Below are positions 1 through 5,746 of a stretch of 23,053 nt of DNA, in pieces. A program made the translations under genes and the position numbers. Origin of the DNA: MB1-2 sp046566065 (GTDB taxonomy: Bacteria > Actinomycetota > CADDZG01 > WHSQ01); contig JBKHXK010000034.1 of the NCBI GenBank assembly GCA_046566065.1, positions 1 through 23,053 of the forward strand, in the 5' to 3' direction. How positions within the stretch are numbered: the first letter of the stretch is position 1; each line of letters begins with the position of its first letter. A model generated the notes under the pieces. It had not been told where the DNA came from. It saw only the letters and a program-made list of their open reading frames with translations, and did no database searches.

Positions 1-194
1 CGCTCGATCGGGAAGAGGCCGCGCGCAAGGCCGTCGCGGATCATCGCGTGCGCCGCGCGGTCCTTCACGCTGCCGCCGGGGTTGAGCATCTCGAGCTTGC
101 CAAGCAAAGTGCAGGAGAGATCACCGGCGAGTCGCTTCATGTTCAGCAGCGGGGTTCGCCCGATCGCGTCGAGCAGCGACTCGTAGGTGGTCAT
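1..194 (-). CDS. Cysteine synthase / cystathionine beta-synthase family enzyme, N-terminal part (partial)
   Basis: Only the first 64 residues lie in the window; the gene continues past base 1. The protein opens MTTYESLLDAIGRTPLL and contains NPGGSVKDRAA at residues 38-48, the hallmark of fold-type II PLP enzymes of the CysK/CBS group; K44 is the expected PLP-binding lysine. Such enzymes make cysteine from O-acetylserine (or O-phosphoserine) and sulfide, or cystathionine from serine and homocysteine, in the cytoplasm. The N-terminus alone cannot separate CysK, CysM and CBS. The ATG at 194 was chosen because an upstream ATG at 202 runs straight into a stop. A TACGAT -10 box lies 6 nt before the chosen start, so the mRNA is probably leaderless. 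It is divergent from the L,D-transpeptidase. The family call is firm; the exact enzyme is open. Confidence 0.85.
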   Translation of the reverse strand, partial: MTTYESLLDAIGRTPLLNMKRLAGDLSCTLLGKLEMLNPGGSVKDRAAHAMIRDGLARGLFPIE

Positions 195-200
195 CGAGCC

Positions 201-206
201 ATCGTA
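201..206 (-). promoter_or_regulatory. -10 box (TACGAT) of the cysteine-synthase-family gene
   Basis: Read on the minus strand, TACGAT fits the actinobacterial TANNNT consensus and ends 6 nt before the ATG. This leaves no room for a Shine-Dalgarno site. No clear -35 box is visible. Confidence 0.5.
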
Positions 207-294
207 TCCAGGCCCCTCCGCAGCGGCGATGCAACCTTTGCAAGCAAGCTGACGTCTATGCAGGCAAAGCTCGCGCCTTTACCATGGAGTGCTT

Positions 295-1545
295 ATGGGT
301 TCCGCCAATCAGGACATCACCCCCAACAAGCGACCCTTGTGGTCGCGTTTCCCGCGCCCTGGTCGCAAGACGGCGATCATCGCCGGCGTGCTCTTCGCTC
401 TTCTGCTCCTCGCCGGAGGCGGAGCGGCCTACGCCACGATGGAGTACAGCCAGCGGTACGCGGGACGGGTGCTGCCGGGCTCAGAGGTCGCCGGCATGCC
501 GATCGGTGGCATGACCGAGGAGGAGGCCCTGCAGGCCGTCGAGGCCGCGATCCGCCCGCAGTTGAACCGTGAGATCGAGCTCACTTGGAAGAAGCGAAGC
601 TGGACTGTCACGCCTCGCGAGCTCGGAGCCCGCAGCAACGCGCGTAGGGTCGTGAGGGCCGCTCTGGCCGCGAGCAACGACACCTCCTTCTTCGAGAAGA
701 TGCAGATGCGGCTGCTGGGCCAGGGCCTCGCGTTCGACCGCAAGGTCGCGATCACCTACCCCCGTCAGGGTGCTCGCGGTTTCGTAGAGGGGATCGCTTC
801 GAGCCTCGATCAGGAACCGCAGGACGCGGCGATCGACTACTCCACGGGATGGGTCGAGATCACGAAGGCCCAGCCGGGCCGCCAGGTGCTGGTCGAGAAG
901 GCGCATAGGGCGTTGATGTCGGCCTTGCGCACCGGGACCGAGGAGCTCACGGTGCCCGTCAAAGAATCGAAGCCCGAGGTCACCGCTGACGAGTTCGACC
1001 AGATCCTGCTGGTGCGCATCGGCGAGAACAAGCTCTACCTCTACGAGGATGGACGGATAACCCGCGAGTGGACCGTCGCAACCGGCCAGCCCGAATACAT
1101 GACGCCGACCGGTCTCTTCGAAGTGACCGAGCTGCGGTACTTGCCCACCTGGGTGAACCCGGCCCCCGACACCTGGGGCGCCAACATGCCCGAGTCGATC
1201 CCACCGGGCCCGAACAACCCGCTCGGTGTCCGCGCCATCAACTGGTCCGCGCCGGCGATCCGCTTCCACGGGACTTCGGCCGAATACTCGCTGGGCTACA
1301 ACGCGTCGCACGGTTGCGTTCGCATGTCGAACTCCGACGTGATCGAGCTATTCGACATCGTCAAGGTCGGCACGCCGATCGTTTCCGTGATCGCGGGCGA
1401 GCTCAAGCCGATGTACGCGTCGGCGCCGGATCCCACACCCGTCGCAGAGAACTCCGGCGACACCGCGCCCACCAGCAGCGAGGCTGATGCGCAGGTCGAG
1501 CCCCGGTCCGACAACCGCGACGGCAACGGAAAGAAGGACGACTGA
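295..1545 (+). CDS. Membrane-anchored L,D-transpeptidase (YkuD domain)
   Basis: The protein has 416 residues. A basic N-terminus is followed by one membrane segment (about residues 26-48), then an extracytoplasmic region starting GxVLPGSEVAGMPIGGMTEEEA that resembles the PG_binding_4/VanW-associated fold, then a C-terminal YkuD domain (about 235-365). The catalytic signature HG...SHGCVRM is intact, with C341 as nucleophile. The last ~45 residues are a Pro/Ser/Asp-rich charged tail. The family forms 3-3 crosslinks between meso-diaminopimelate residues of peptidoglycan stems, outside the membrane. ATG 295 was preferred over the in-frame GTG at 289 because GGAG (286-289) sits 5 nt upstream of it; a TACCAT -10 box at 280-285 is also close. 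The stop overlaps the probable CTG start of the next gene, so the two are likely translationally coupled. Confidence 0.9.
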   Translation: MGSANQDITPNKRPLWSRFPRPGRKTAIIAGVLFALLLLAGGGAAYATMEYSQRYAGRVLPGSEVAGMPIGGMTEEEALQAVEAAIRPQLNREIELTWKKRSWTVTPRELGARSNARRVVRAALAASNDTSFFEKMQMRLLGQGLAFDRKVAITYPRQGARGFVEGIASSLDQEPQDAAIDYSTGWVEITKAQPGRQVLVEKAHRALMSALRTGTEELTVPVKESKPEVTADEFDQILLVRIGENKLYLYEDGRITREWTVATGQPEYMTPTGLFEVTELRYLPTWVNPAPDTWGANMPESIPPGPNNPLGVRAINWSAPAIRFHGTSAEYSLGYNASHGCVRMSNSDVIELFDIVKVGTPIVSVIAGELKPMYASAPDPTPVAENSGDTAPTSSEADAQVEPRSDNRDGNGKKDD

Positions 1546-2342
1546 CGATCCAGCGGAGGCCGCCTCGATTCGGTGAGGAGGACCGTCGCCTCTCCTACGG
1601 TAGCTACCTGAAGATCCCCGAGCTCTTGGAGCTCCAGGAGCTCGAGTCCGAACCTCCCGCACACGACGAGCTGCTCTTCATCACGATCCATCAGGTCTAC
1701 GAGCTTTGGTTCAAGGAGCTTCTGTTCGAGCTCGAGTCGATCCGCGATCACATGATGCGCGGCGAGTCGCAACGCGCGCGTCATTACCTCGAGCGCGTCC
1801 ACACGATCGAGCGCGTTCTCGTAGCCCAGGTGCCCGTGCTGGAGTCGATGTCGCCGCAAGACTTCCTCGAGTTCCGATCTCACCTGGCACCGGCGAGTGG
1901 CTTCCAGTCCGTCCAGTTCCGCGAGATCGAATTCATCTCCGGGCTCAAGGACGCTCGCTATCTCGAGCGCATCAGCTCGGACGTCAACGAGCGAGCTCGT
2001 CTGGAGCGACGACTGGAGGAGCCGACGCTCTGGGATGGATTCTGCAAGCTGCTCGAGCTCCGTGGACTACCGATGCCGTCCGACGACGAGGAGGTCCGTC
2101 GCGAGAGCCTCCTGCGCATCGCCCGCGAACGCGACGATCACAACGACGAGTTCCACGTGTCCGAGGCCCTGCTCACCCACGATGAGCTCTTCACGATGTG
2201 GCGCTACCGTCACGTTCTGATGGTGGAGCGCCAGATCGGTTCGAAGACCGGCACCGGAGGCTCGACCGGAGCGACCTACCTCCGCACGACTCTCGACAAG
2301 CGCTTCTACCCCGAGCTATGGGACCTGCGGAGCTACCTGTAG
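1542..2342 (+). CDS. kynA: Tryptophan 2,3-dioxygenase, probable CTG start
   Basis: This is a heme enzyme that opens the indole ring of L-tryptophan to N-formylkynurenine, the first step of the kynurenine pathway. Family landmarks are all present: LSYGSYLKIPELL near the N-terminus, FITIHQVYELWFKELL with H50 at the position of the substrate-binding histidine, SGFQSVQFREIEFISG, MWRYRHVLMVER with H224 as the expected heme ligand, and GTGGSTG before the C-terminus. Homology begins upstream of the first canonical in-frame start (TTG at 1626, which would cut off the conserved LSYGSYLKIP block). Between the in-frame stop at 1485 and that TTG there is no ATG, GTG or TTG. The CTG at 1542 overlaps the preceding gene's stop (CTGA) and is preceded by AGAAGG, so I chose it, giving 266 residues. 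No other kynurenine genes are in the window. The function is secure; the start is inferred. Confidence 0.9.
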   Translation: MTIQRRPPRFGEEDRRLSYGSYLKIPELLELQELESEPPAHDELLFITIHQVYELWFKELLFELESIRDHMMRGESQRARHYLERVHTIERVLVAQVPVLESMSPQDFLEFRSHLAPASGFQSVQFREIEFISGLKDARYLERISSDVNERARLERRLEEPTLWDGFCKLLELRGLPMPSDDEEVRRESLLRIARERDDHNDEFHVSEALLTHDELFTMWRYRHVLMVERQIGSKTGTGGSTGATYLRTTLDKRFYPELWDLRSYL

Positions 2343-2770
2343 AGCCGCTGCCGTCGCGCTACGGCATCACCGCGCTCGGCGCGTTCATCGGAGGAAGCCT
2401 CGGAGGCGCGGGAGGGCTGACAGGGGCCGCTGCGATCTCGGACCGACCGGCGGATGATGCGTTCGCCGTCATCGCACTGATCTTCGTGTCCCTCTGGGCC
2501 GGGACCACGTTGGGCTCCGCCACCGCGCTGCGATCGGTCCGGGATCGGTTGGCGACCCGGACGACGCTCATGGTCGCCGCAGGCGTGCTCACCTGGTGCG
2601 TGGTGAGCGTGCCGTCGATCTTCTGGGCCCTCGAGGCCGCGCCCGCAACCGGAGCGGGAGAGCCGGCCGCCTATCTTGGCCTCGCCGCGATGCTGACGGT
2701 TCCTCCTGCTCTCGGCGCGCGCTGGATCCTGTTGGCGAACGAGAAACTGTCGAAACGCGAAGAAATCTGA
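2318..2770 (+). CDS. Small membrane protein of unknown function, four predicted transmembrane segments
   Basis: I do not recognise a family. The 150-residue product shows four hydrophobic stretches at about residues 18-40, 47-70, 79-101 and 113-134. Segment 1 is glycine-rich (GAFIGGSLGGAGG) and a short basic tail (KLSKREE) follows the last. The gene overlaps the end of the tryptophan dioxygenase by 25 nt in another frame; no strong Shine-Dalgarno is seen, so it may depend on translation of the upstream gene. The ATG at 2318 is the first one that does not add an arginine-rich shadow sequence. A terminator-like hairpin follows at 2817. The hydrophobic pattern supports a real inner-membrane protein; transport or a signalling role would be a guess. 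Confidence 0.65.
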   Translation: MGPAELPVEPLPSRYGITALGAFIGGSLGGAGGLTGAAAISDRPADDAFAVIALIFVSLWAGTTLGSATALRSVRDRLATRTTLMVAAGVLTWCVVSVPSIFWALEAAPATGAGEPAAYLGLAAMLTVPPALGARWILLANEKLSKREEI

Positions 2771-2816
2771 GCGAAGCATCTTGCGAACGCATTTCCGCCT
2801 CCGATAAGCTATTTGA

Positions 2817-2875
2817 GTACCTCGCAGAGATGAGTAGGCCTCGGCCGAAAGTCACTGCGGGGTACATCTCTTTTT
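2817..2875 (+). terminator. Hairpin with T-tract downstream of the dioxygenase/membrane-protein genes
   Basis: GTACCTCGCAG (2817-2827) pairs with CTGCGGGGTAC (2855-2865): eleven pairs including one U-G wobble, closing a 27-nt apical region. The sequence ATCTCTTTTT follows immediately. This fits an intrinsic terminator for the plus-strand genes ending at 2770, although the loop is longer than usual. Confidence 0.5.
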
Positions 2876-3028
2876 CCGCCCTGTTCTCCCGGGCACTTTC
2901 CCTTCCCCCCAGCCTCCAACCCCCTGCGTTCCGAGCCGCGAGTTACAAAACAAGCTTAGGTACGAACGTCTACATAAGACCGGCAGACATGGGGGCCAGG
3001 CGAAAGCTGGCAGGACCCGCTTCTGCGA
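2876..3028. other. Non-coding stretch before repeat copy 1
   Basis: No gene is visible here. Bases 2876-2935 are pyrimidine-rich on the plus strand (G-rich on the minus strand). At 2995-3011 a small hairpin forms with a GAAA tetraloop (GCCA, bulged G, GC, GAAA, GCTGGC), an RNA-like motif. TACATA near 2971 could be a weak -10 box, with transcription running into the structured repeat that follows. Any RNA product is speculative. Confidence 0.35.
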
Positions 3029-3128
3029 GCAGCCGGGAGGGGCGACCGATCGCCGGAGGAGACCATGACCCCGAGCGAAGCGAGGCGTCTGCGTCGACGT
3101 GGCGATCGAGTCGACCCGGTTCGGCTGC
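3029..3128 (+). repeat. Structured dispersed repeat, copy 1
   Basis: This 100-nt element matches the minus strand of 15167-15267 at about 95 of 101 aligned positions. It folds into one long hairpin. The outer stem is 3029-3035 with 3122-3128, followed by two G-U pairs. The middle stem is 3039-3046 with 3110-3117, with one mismatch. The inner stem is 3047-3054 with 3101-3108. The 46-nt apical region carries GGAGGAG and ATG. Stem differences between copies are compensatory: A3031/T3126 is G/C in copy 2, and A3049/T3106 is T/A. The G-U pairs favour this strand as the RNA strand. The element ends 64 nt before the stop of the convergent hydrolase gene. Confidence 0.85.
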
Positions 3129-3147
3129 GGACTATCGCGTGTCAACG

Positions 3148-3186
3148 CTGCCAGCTTGGGCAGGCGCTGCCGAACTTCGGCGCAGC
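3148..3186 (-). terminator. Two tandem hairpins after the alpha/beta hydrolase gene
   Basis: CTGCC/GGCAG (3148-3163, 6-nt loop) and GCTGCCGA/TCGG-CG-CAGC (3166-3186, two-base bulge) lie just beyond the hydrolase stop. They may terminate the minus-strand transcript. There is no T-tract, so the call is tentative. Confidence 0.35.
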
Positions 3187-3192
3187 GGCTTG

Positions 3193-3993
3193 TTAGACGA
3201 GCTTCTGGAGGAACTGCGAGACGCGGGTGTTGAAGGCGTCCATCTCTTCGATCATGCAGCCGTGGCCGGTCTCGAACATGGTGAGCTCGGCCCCCGGGAT
3301 GGCCTGGGCGATCTCTTCGGATCCGAAGCCTGGGACGAGGGTGTCCATCTTCCCGCCGAGCACCAGCGTGGGGACGGTGATCTCACCAAGGCGGTCGAGC
3401 ACGTCGTGTTTGTCGAGCGCATCCATCTGGGCCAGGATCGTTTCTGGGGAGATGGGCGGAGGCCCCGTCTCCGCGAACTGAGCCGCCACCATCCGGTCCA
3501 GGACCTCGCCGCCGAACTCGAAGAAAGGCGGGGTGAACATCCGGAGGAGCGAGATCTGGGCGAACCTCTCCAGCCCCCCGGCCTCGAGGATGAGCCGCCC
3601 GAGGTCGCTCTGTCGGCGCATGAACTCGAGGGGGCGCGCCCAGGTGACTCCGAGGATCAGGGCGGAGACGCGTTCGGGGTGGTCCAGGACGAGGTGCTGA
3701 GCGATGGTTCCGCCCATCGAGAGGCCGAATACGACGGTCTCGTCGACCTCTAGGTGGTCGAGCAGGGCGACGGCGTCGGCCGCCATCTCTTCGATCGAGG
3801 TCGGTGGGCTGCCGGTGGAGCGGCCTACCGCCCGGTTGTCGAAGGTGATGAACCTGTGCGTCGCAGTGACCGCCGGGATCTGGGAGGCCCAGTACCGCTG
3901 GTCCAGGGCGAATCCCATGATGCCCAGGACGGGAGGGCCGTCCCCCCGGATCTTGTAGTGGAGTTGGTAGTCCCCGAGGTCTGCGGTTGGCAT
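3193..3993 (-). CDS. Alpha/beta-fold hydrolase
   Basis: The 266-residue cytoplasmic protein has a complete alpha/beta-hydrolase catalytic set. The nucleophile elbow is GLSMGG with S92, the likely acid is D217 in GGKMDTLVP, and the histidine is H244 in ETGHGCM. The N-terminal half (LHYKIRGDGPPVLGIMGFALDQ, FDNRAVGRS) resembles 3-oxoadipate enol-lactonase-like and other small-ester hydrolases, but substrate cannot be read from sequence and no pathway genes adjoin it. The ATG at 3993 is preceded by a TACTAT box at 7 nt, indicating a leaderless mRNA; longer in-frame extensions upstream look non-coding and would run through the divergent promoter. It is divergent from the small surface-protein gene at 4064. 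Confidence 0.85.
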   Translation of the reverse strand: MPTADLGDYQLHYKIRGDGPPVLGIMGFALDQRYWASQIPAVTATHRFITFDNRAVGRSTGSPPTSIEEMAADAVALLDHLEVDETVVFGLSMGGTIAQHLVLDHPERVSALILGVTWARPLEFMRRQSDLGRLILEAGGLERFAQISLLRMFTPPFFEFGGEVLDRMVAAQFAETGPPPISPETILAQMDALDKHDVLDRLGEITVPTLVLGGKMDTLVPGFGSEEIAQAIPGAELTMFETGHGCMIEEMDAFNTRVSQFLQKLV

Positions 3994-4000
3994 AAAGCGG

Positions 4001-4006
4001 ATAGTA
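4001..4006 (-). promoter_or_regulatory. -10 box (TACTAT) of the alpha/beta hydrolase gene
   Basis: On the minus strand TACTAT matches TANNNT and is followed by 7 nt and then the ATG at 3993. It supports both the start choice and a leaderless transcript. Confidence 0.55.
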
Positions 4007-4050
4007 AGGGGGGCCGAAGAAACCTCTATCACTAGCTTCGGGAATGGAGT

Positions 4051-4056
4051 TACGCT
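4051..4056 (+). promoter_or_regulatory. -10 box (TACGCT) of the small surface-protein gene
   Basis: TACGCT fits TANNNT and lies 7 nt before ATG 4064. It faces the hydrolase promoter across a 70-bp divergent region. Confidence 0.5.
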
Positions 4057-4063
4057 TGTGGCC

Positions 4064-4405
4064 ATGCGAAAACTACTGATCGGCTCGCTGCTCGGCCTCA
4101 TGCTCGTGCTCGTGGTGGCAGCTCCTGCGCTGGCTCTGCGGGATCCTTTCGACCCGGTCATCTCTCAAGCCGAGCTCACCGGCGGCGGGGATACGAGTGG
4201 TGGCGATGGCACCGGGATGACGGGAGACGGCACCGGGACCACCAACGGCGGGACCCAGGTCTCCGGTGGCTCCGAGCAGATGGCGAACACGGGTTCCGAG
4301 ACAGAGCCCTGGCTGGTAGCGGCCTACGCATTGATCGCGATCGGGGCGGGGGCCGTCGTTCTCTCCAAGATCAACTCGACAGAGCCGGCCAGACCTACCG
4401 CCTAA
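4064..4405 (+). CDS. Small secreted Gly/Thr-rich protein with sortase-like C-terminal signal
   Basis: The 113-residue product has a Sec signal peptide (MRKLLIG followed by a hydrophobic core, cleavage near ALA-LRD at about residue 24) and a low-complexity linker rich in Gly, Thr and Asp (TGGGDTSGGDGTG). At the C-terminus MANTGSE precedes a hydrophobic span (about 20 residues) and a short tail with one lysine. This layout resembles cell-wall sorting signals, with ANTG in place of LPxTG. A GTG at 4058 is an alternative start with GGAG 8 nt upstream; I prefer ATG 4064 because of the -10 box 7 nt before it. It is probably a surface-exposed or membrane-tethered protein; its function is unknown. 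Confidence 0.7.
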   Translation: MRKLLIGSLLGLMLVLVVAAPALALRDPFDPVISQAELTGGGDTSGGDGTGMTGDGTGTTNGGTQVSGGSEQMANTGSETEPWLVAAYALIAIGAGAVVLSKINSTEPARPTA

Positions 4406-4431
4406 TCCGCCCCTCTGGGGTCGTTCTGCCT

Positions 4432-4437
4432 TAGCGT
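4432..4437 (+). promoter_or_regulatory. -10 box (TAGCGT) of the DUF3499 gene
   Basis: TAGCGT fits TANNNT and is 9 nt upstream of ATG 4447. No Shine-Dalgarno site lies between them. Confidence 0.4.
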
Positions 4438-4446
4438 GGCGAGGCT

Positions 4447-4770
4447 ATGAACCTGTGCACGAAACCCAGCTGCGCGCGGCCCGGAGCCGTGGTGCTCGCC
4501 TATGACTATGCGGCTCGGAAGGCGGTCCTAGAGGACGCTCCCCAGGGGCAGCTTTCGCCGCACGTCTACGTGTTGTGCATCAAGTGCGCCGAGCGCTTGC
4601 GTCCGCCGAGGGGCTGGGAGCTCGAGGACAAGCGAGAGGAGCCCGCGCTGTTCCTGGAGAAGATGCCGCGGCTCACCGGCCTGGCGGCGCAACCCGTAGA
4701 GGAGACGCCGGTCGAGGAGCCCGCGGGGCCCGCCTCGCGACGTCAGCTCTTCTTCGGCTACAGCGCTTGA
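4447..4770 (+). CDS. DUF3499 family small cysteine-rich protein
   Basis: The 107-residue protein matches the actinobacterial DUF3499 pattern as I remember it: an N-terminal C4...C9 pair, a short beta region with aromatic and alanine residues (LAYDYAARKAVLEDA), then HVYVLCIKCAERLRPPRGWEL with C44 and C47. The four cysteines probably bind one zinc. The C-terminal ~45 residues are acidic, Pro-rich and likely disordered. DUF3499 genes commonly sit in the whiB–manB neighbourhood of actinobacteria, and that neighbourhood follows here. No biochemical role is established to my knowledge. The family call is good; its function remains unassigned. Confidence 0.8.
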   Translation: MNLCTKPSCARPGAVVLAYDYAARKAVLEDAPQGQLSPHVYVLCIKCAERLRPPRGWELEDKREEPALFLEKMPRLTGLAAQPVEETPVEEPAGPASRRQLFFGYSA

Positions 4771-4778
4771 TCCAGCGC

Positions 4779-4784
4779 TAGGCT
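4779..4784 (+). promoter_or_regulatory. -10 box (TAGGCT) upstream of the DUF6788-like gene
   Basis: TAGGCT fits TANNNT. Its last two bases overlap the left arm of the inverted repeat at 4783-4805, an arrangement expected for repression at the promoter. Unlike most genes here, this one also has a Shine-Dalgarno site, GGAG at 4811-4814. Confidence 0.5.
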
Positions 4785-4805
4785 TAGGTACCACCGTTAC
4801 CTAAG
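4783..4805 (+). promoter_or_regulatory. Inverted repeat, DtxR/IdeR-box-like operator candidate
   Basis: The perfect 8-bp arms CTTAGGTA and TACCTAAG are separated by 7 bp, between the -10 box and the start codon at 4820. The arms resemble half-sites of DtxR/IdeR metal-repressor boxes (TTAGGTTAG...), but the TTAGG-to-CCTAA span is 21 bp rather than 19. It could also act as a 5' UTR stem-loop. Confidence 0.5.
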
Positions 4806-4819
4806 AGAGCGGAGCCCTC

Positions 4820-5152
4820 GTGACGGTCGATCGGAACCTGTTCGCCCAGCTTCGCAAGCTCGACCGGCACGACCTGCGTCGGGTGCTCATCTTCGTGCGA
4901 GGCCTCCTGCACGCGATGGGGGATGACTTCGGCGGAGAGGCCCCAGAGATGGTGACCGGGGAGGAGGCCGGCGTCTCCTACCGCCTGGAGGAGGTCCGCT
5001 GTGGCAAGCAGGGCTGTACCTCCTGCCCCCACGGTCCCTATTGGTACGCCTACTTCCGCGAGCAAGGCAAGCTCCGATCCCGCTACATCGGGCGCGATCT
5101 GCCCTCGGACGTCAAGGCCGTTCTGTCCGAAAAGTCCGGTAAACGGGACTAG
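4820..5152 (+). CDS. DUF6788-like small cysteine-containing protein
   Basis: The 110-residue product has a helical, basic N-terminal half (LFAQLRKLDRHDLRRVLIFVRGLL). Its C-terminal module EVRCGKQGCTSCPHGPYWYAYFREQGK, followed by LRSRYIG, resembles the DUF6788 family, which is often seen beside recombinase or transposase genes but is not restricted to them. C61, C66 and C69 plus H71 could hold a metal. The start is GTG 4820 with GGAG five bases upstream. The promoter carries the inverted repeat described at 4783-4805, so its expression may respond to metal. No mobile-element gene adjoins it. Function unknown; the family call is from pattern memory. Confidence 0.65.
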   Translation: MTVDRNLFAQLRKLDRHDLRRVLIFVRGLLHAMGDDFGGEAPEMVTGEEAGVSYRLEEVRCGKQGCTSCPHGPYWYAYFREQGKLRSRYIGRDLPSDVKAVLSEKSGKRD

Positions 5153-5278
5153 TACGGCGGCAGATGGGAAAACCACCCCTAGGGACTATGTCGCTCGGAG
5201 ACCTGGGAGATGACAATGGTTCAGGCTCGAACCCTTCACCTAGAACGACCCGCTCATGGCGGGGCCAGGGGGCGCAAC

Positions 5279-5461
5279 ATGCAGAAGTGTCCGCAGTGCG
5301 GCGGCGAGGACTGCACCCACATCGTGATCAACCTGCGGGAAGAGGACTCCGTGCAGTTCTATTCCTGTCGGAAGTGCGAGGCCAAGTGGTGGGAGCACGA
5401 GGGCGACACGATCGCCCTGGACGAGGTCCTCAACCTCGCCGCAGAGGCCGAGGTCCGCTAG
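5279..5461 (+). CDS. Small C4 zinc-ribbon protein
   Basis: The 60-residue protein has CPQC (C4, C7) and CRKC (C30, C33) knuckles separated by a beta-strand-rich stretch, a classic zinc ribbon, and ends with an acidic/aliphatic helix (LDEVLNLAAEAE). ATG 5279 was chosen because AGGGGG lies 6 nt upstream and the sequence before it shows no conservation-like pattern. Small zinc ribbons with a CxxCxxxxW motif occur next to manB in Mycobacterium (Rv3258c) and Streptomyces; I infer it is that gene's counterpart. A nucleic-acid- or RNA-polymerase-binding role is possible but unproven. A strong terminator follows 13 nt after the stop. Confidence 0.75.
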   Translation: MQKCPQCGGEDCTHIVINLREEDSVQFYSCRKCEAKWWEHEGDTIALDEVLNLAAEAEVR

Positions 5462-5474
5462 GCATCCAGGCGTA

Positions 5475-5512
5475 GGCCCCCGTCGCAGCCCGCTAGGCCT
5501 GTGACGGGGGCC
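5475..5512 (+). terminator. Strong GC-rich terminator hairpin
   Basis: GGCCCCCGTC (5475-5484) pairs perfectly with GACGGGGGCC (5503-5512), and the stem continues inward through a G-T wobble and CAG/CTG. There is only TTCC after it, so it is an actinobacterial I-shaped terminator with no long U-tract. It closes the small-protein cluster. Confidence 0.75.
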
Positions 5513-5746
5513 TTCCGCGTGGTGGGAGAGATGCGGGCGCTCGGGGCCTCAAACCGTCCGGCAACAGGTGCCAGTTGAGGGGGTCGTGCCGGTTGCGGCT
5601 CTGGGGACGAGATCTCTCTCGCCGACAAAGCGCAGTCGGTCTGGCTCCCGAGCGCCCACAGGTCCAAAGGGTCTGATCGGATCGTTCCTCAGCCCCTCCC
5701 CGTCATTATGGCTTGCTCTGGTCTAGGACGCCATCCCTATGTTTGC

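Noticed and set aside
2970..3064. Resemblance of the region before copy 1 to a class I c-di-GMP riboswitch (CGAAAG tetraloop stem, later AGCCGGG, GGAGACC-ATG)
   Set aside because: The conserved GCAAA and ACGCAAAGCC cores are absent, copy 2 lacks the tetraloop hairpin, and no gene lies downstream in the sense orientation.
3065..3196. A 43-codon reading frame starting at the ATG inside repeat copy 1, with GGAGGAG just upstream
   Set aside because: Copy 2 carries a one-base insertion a few codons after the ATG, so the encoded protein is not shared; the substitutions fit base pairing, not codon conservation.
2596..3753. A long plus-strand open frame across the gap and the hydrolase gene
   Set aside because: It runs through the terminator, the repeat and antisense to a well-supported alpha/beta hydrolase; the protein is a compositional shadow of high-GC DNA.
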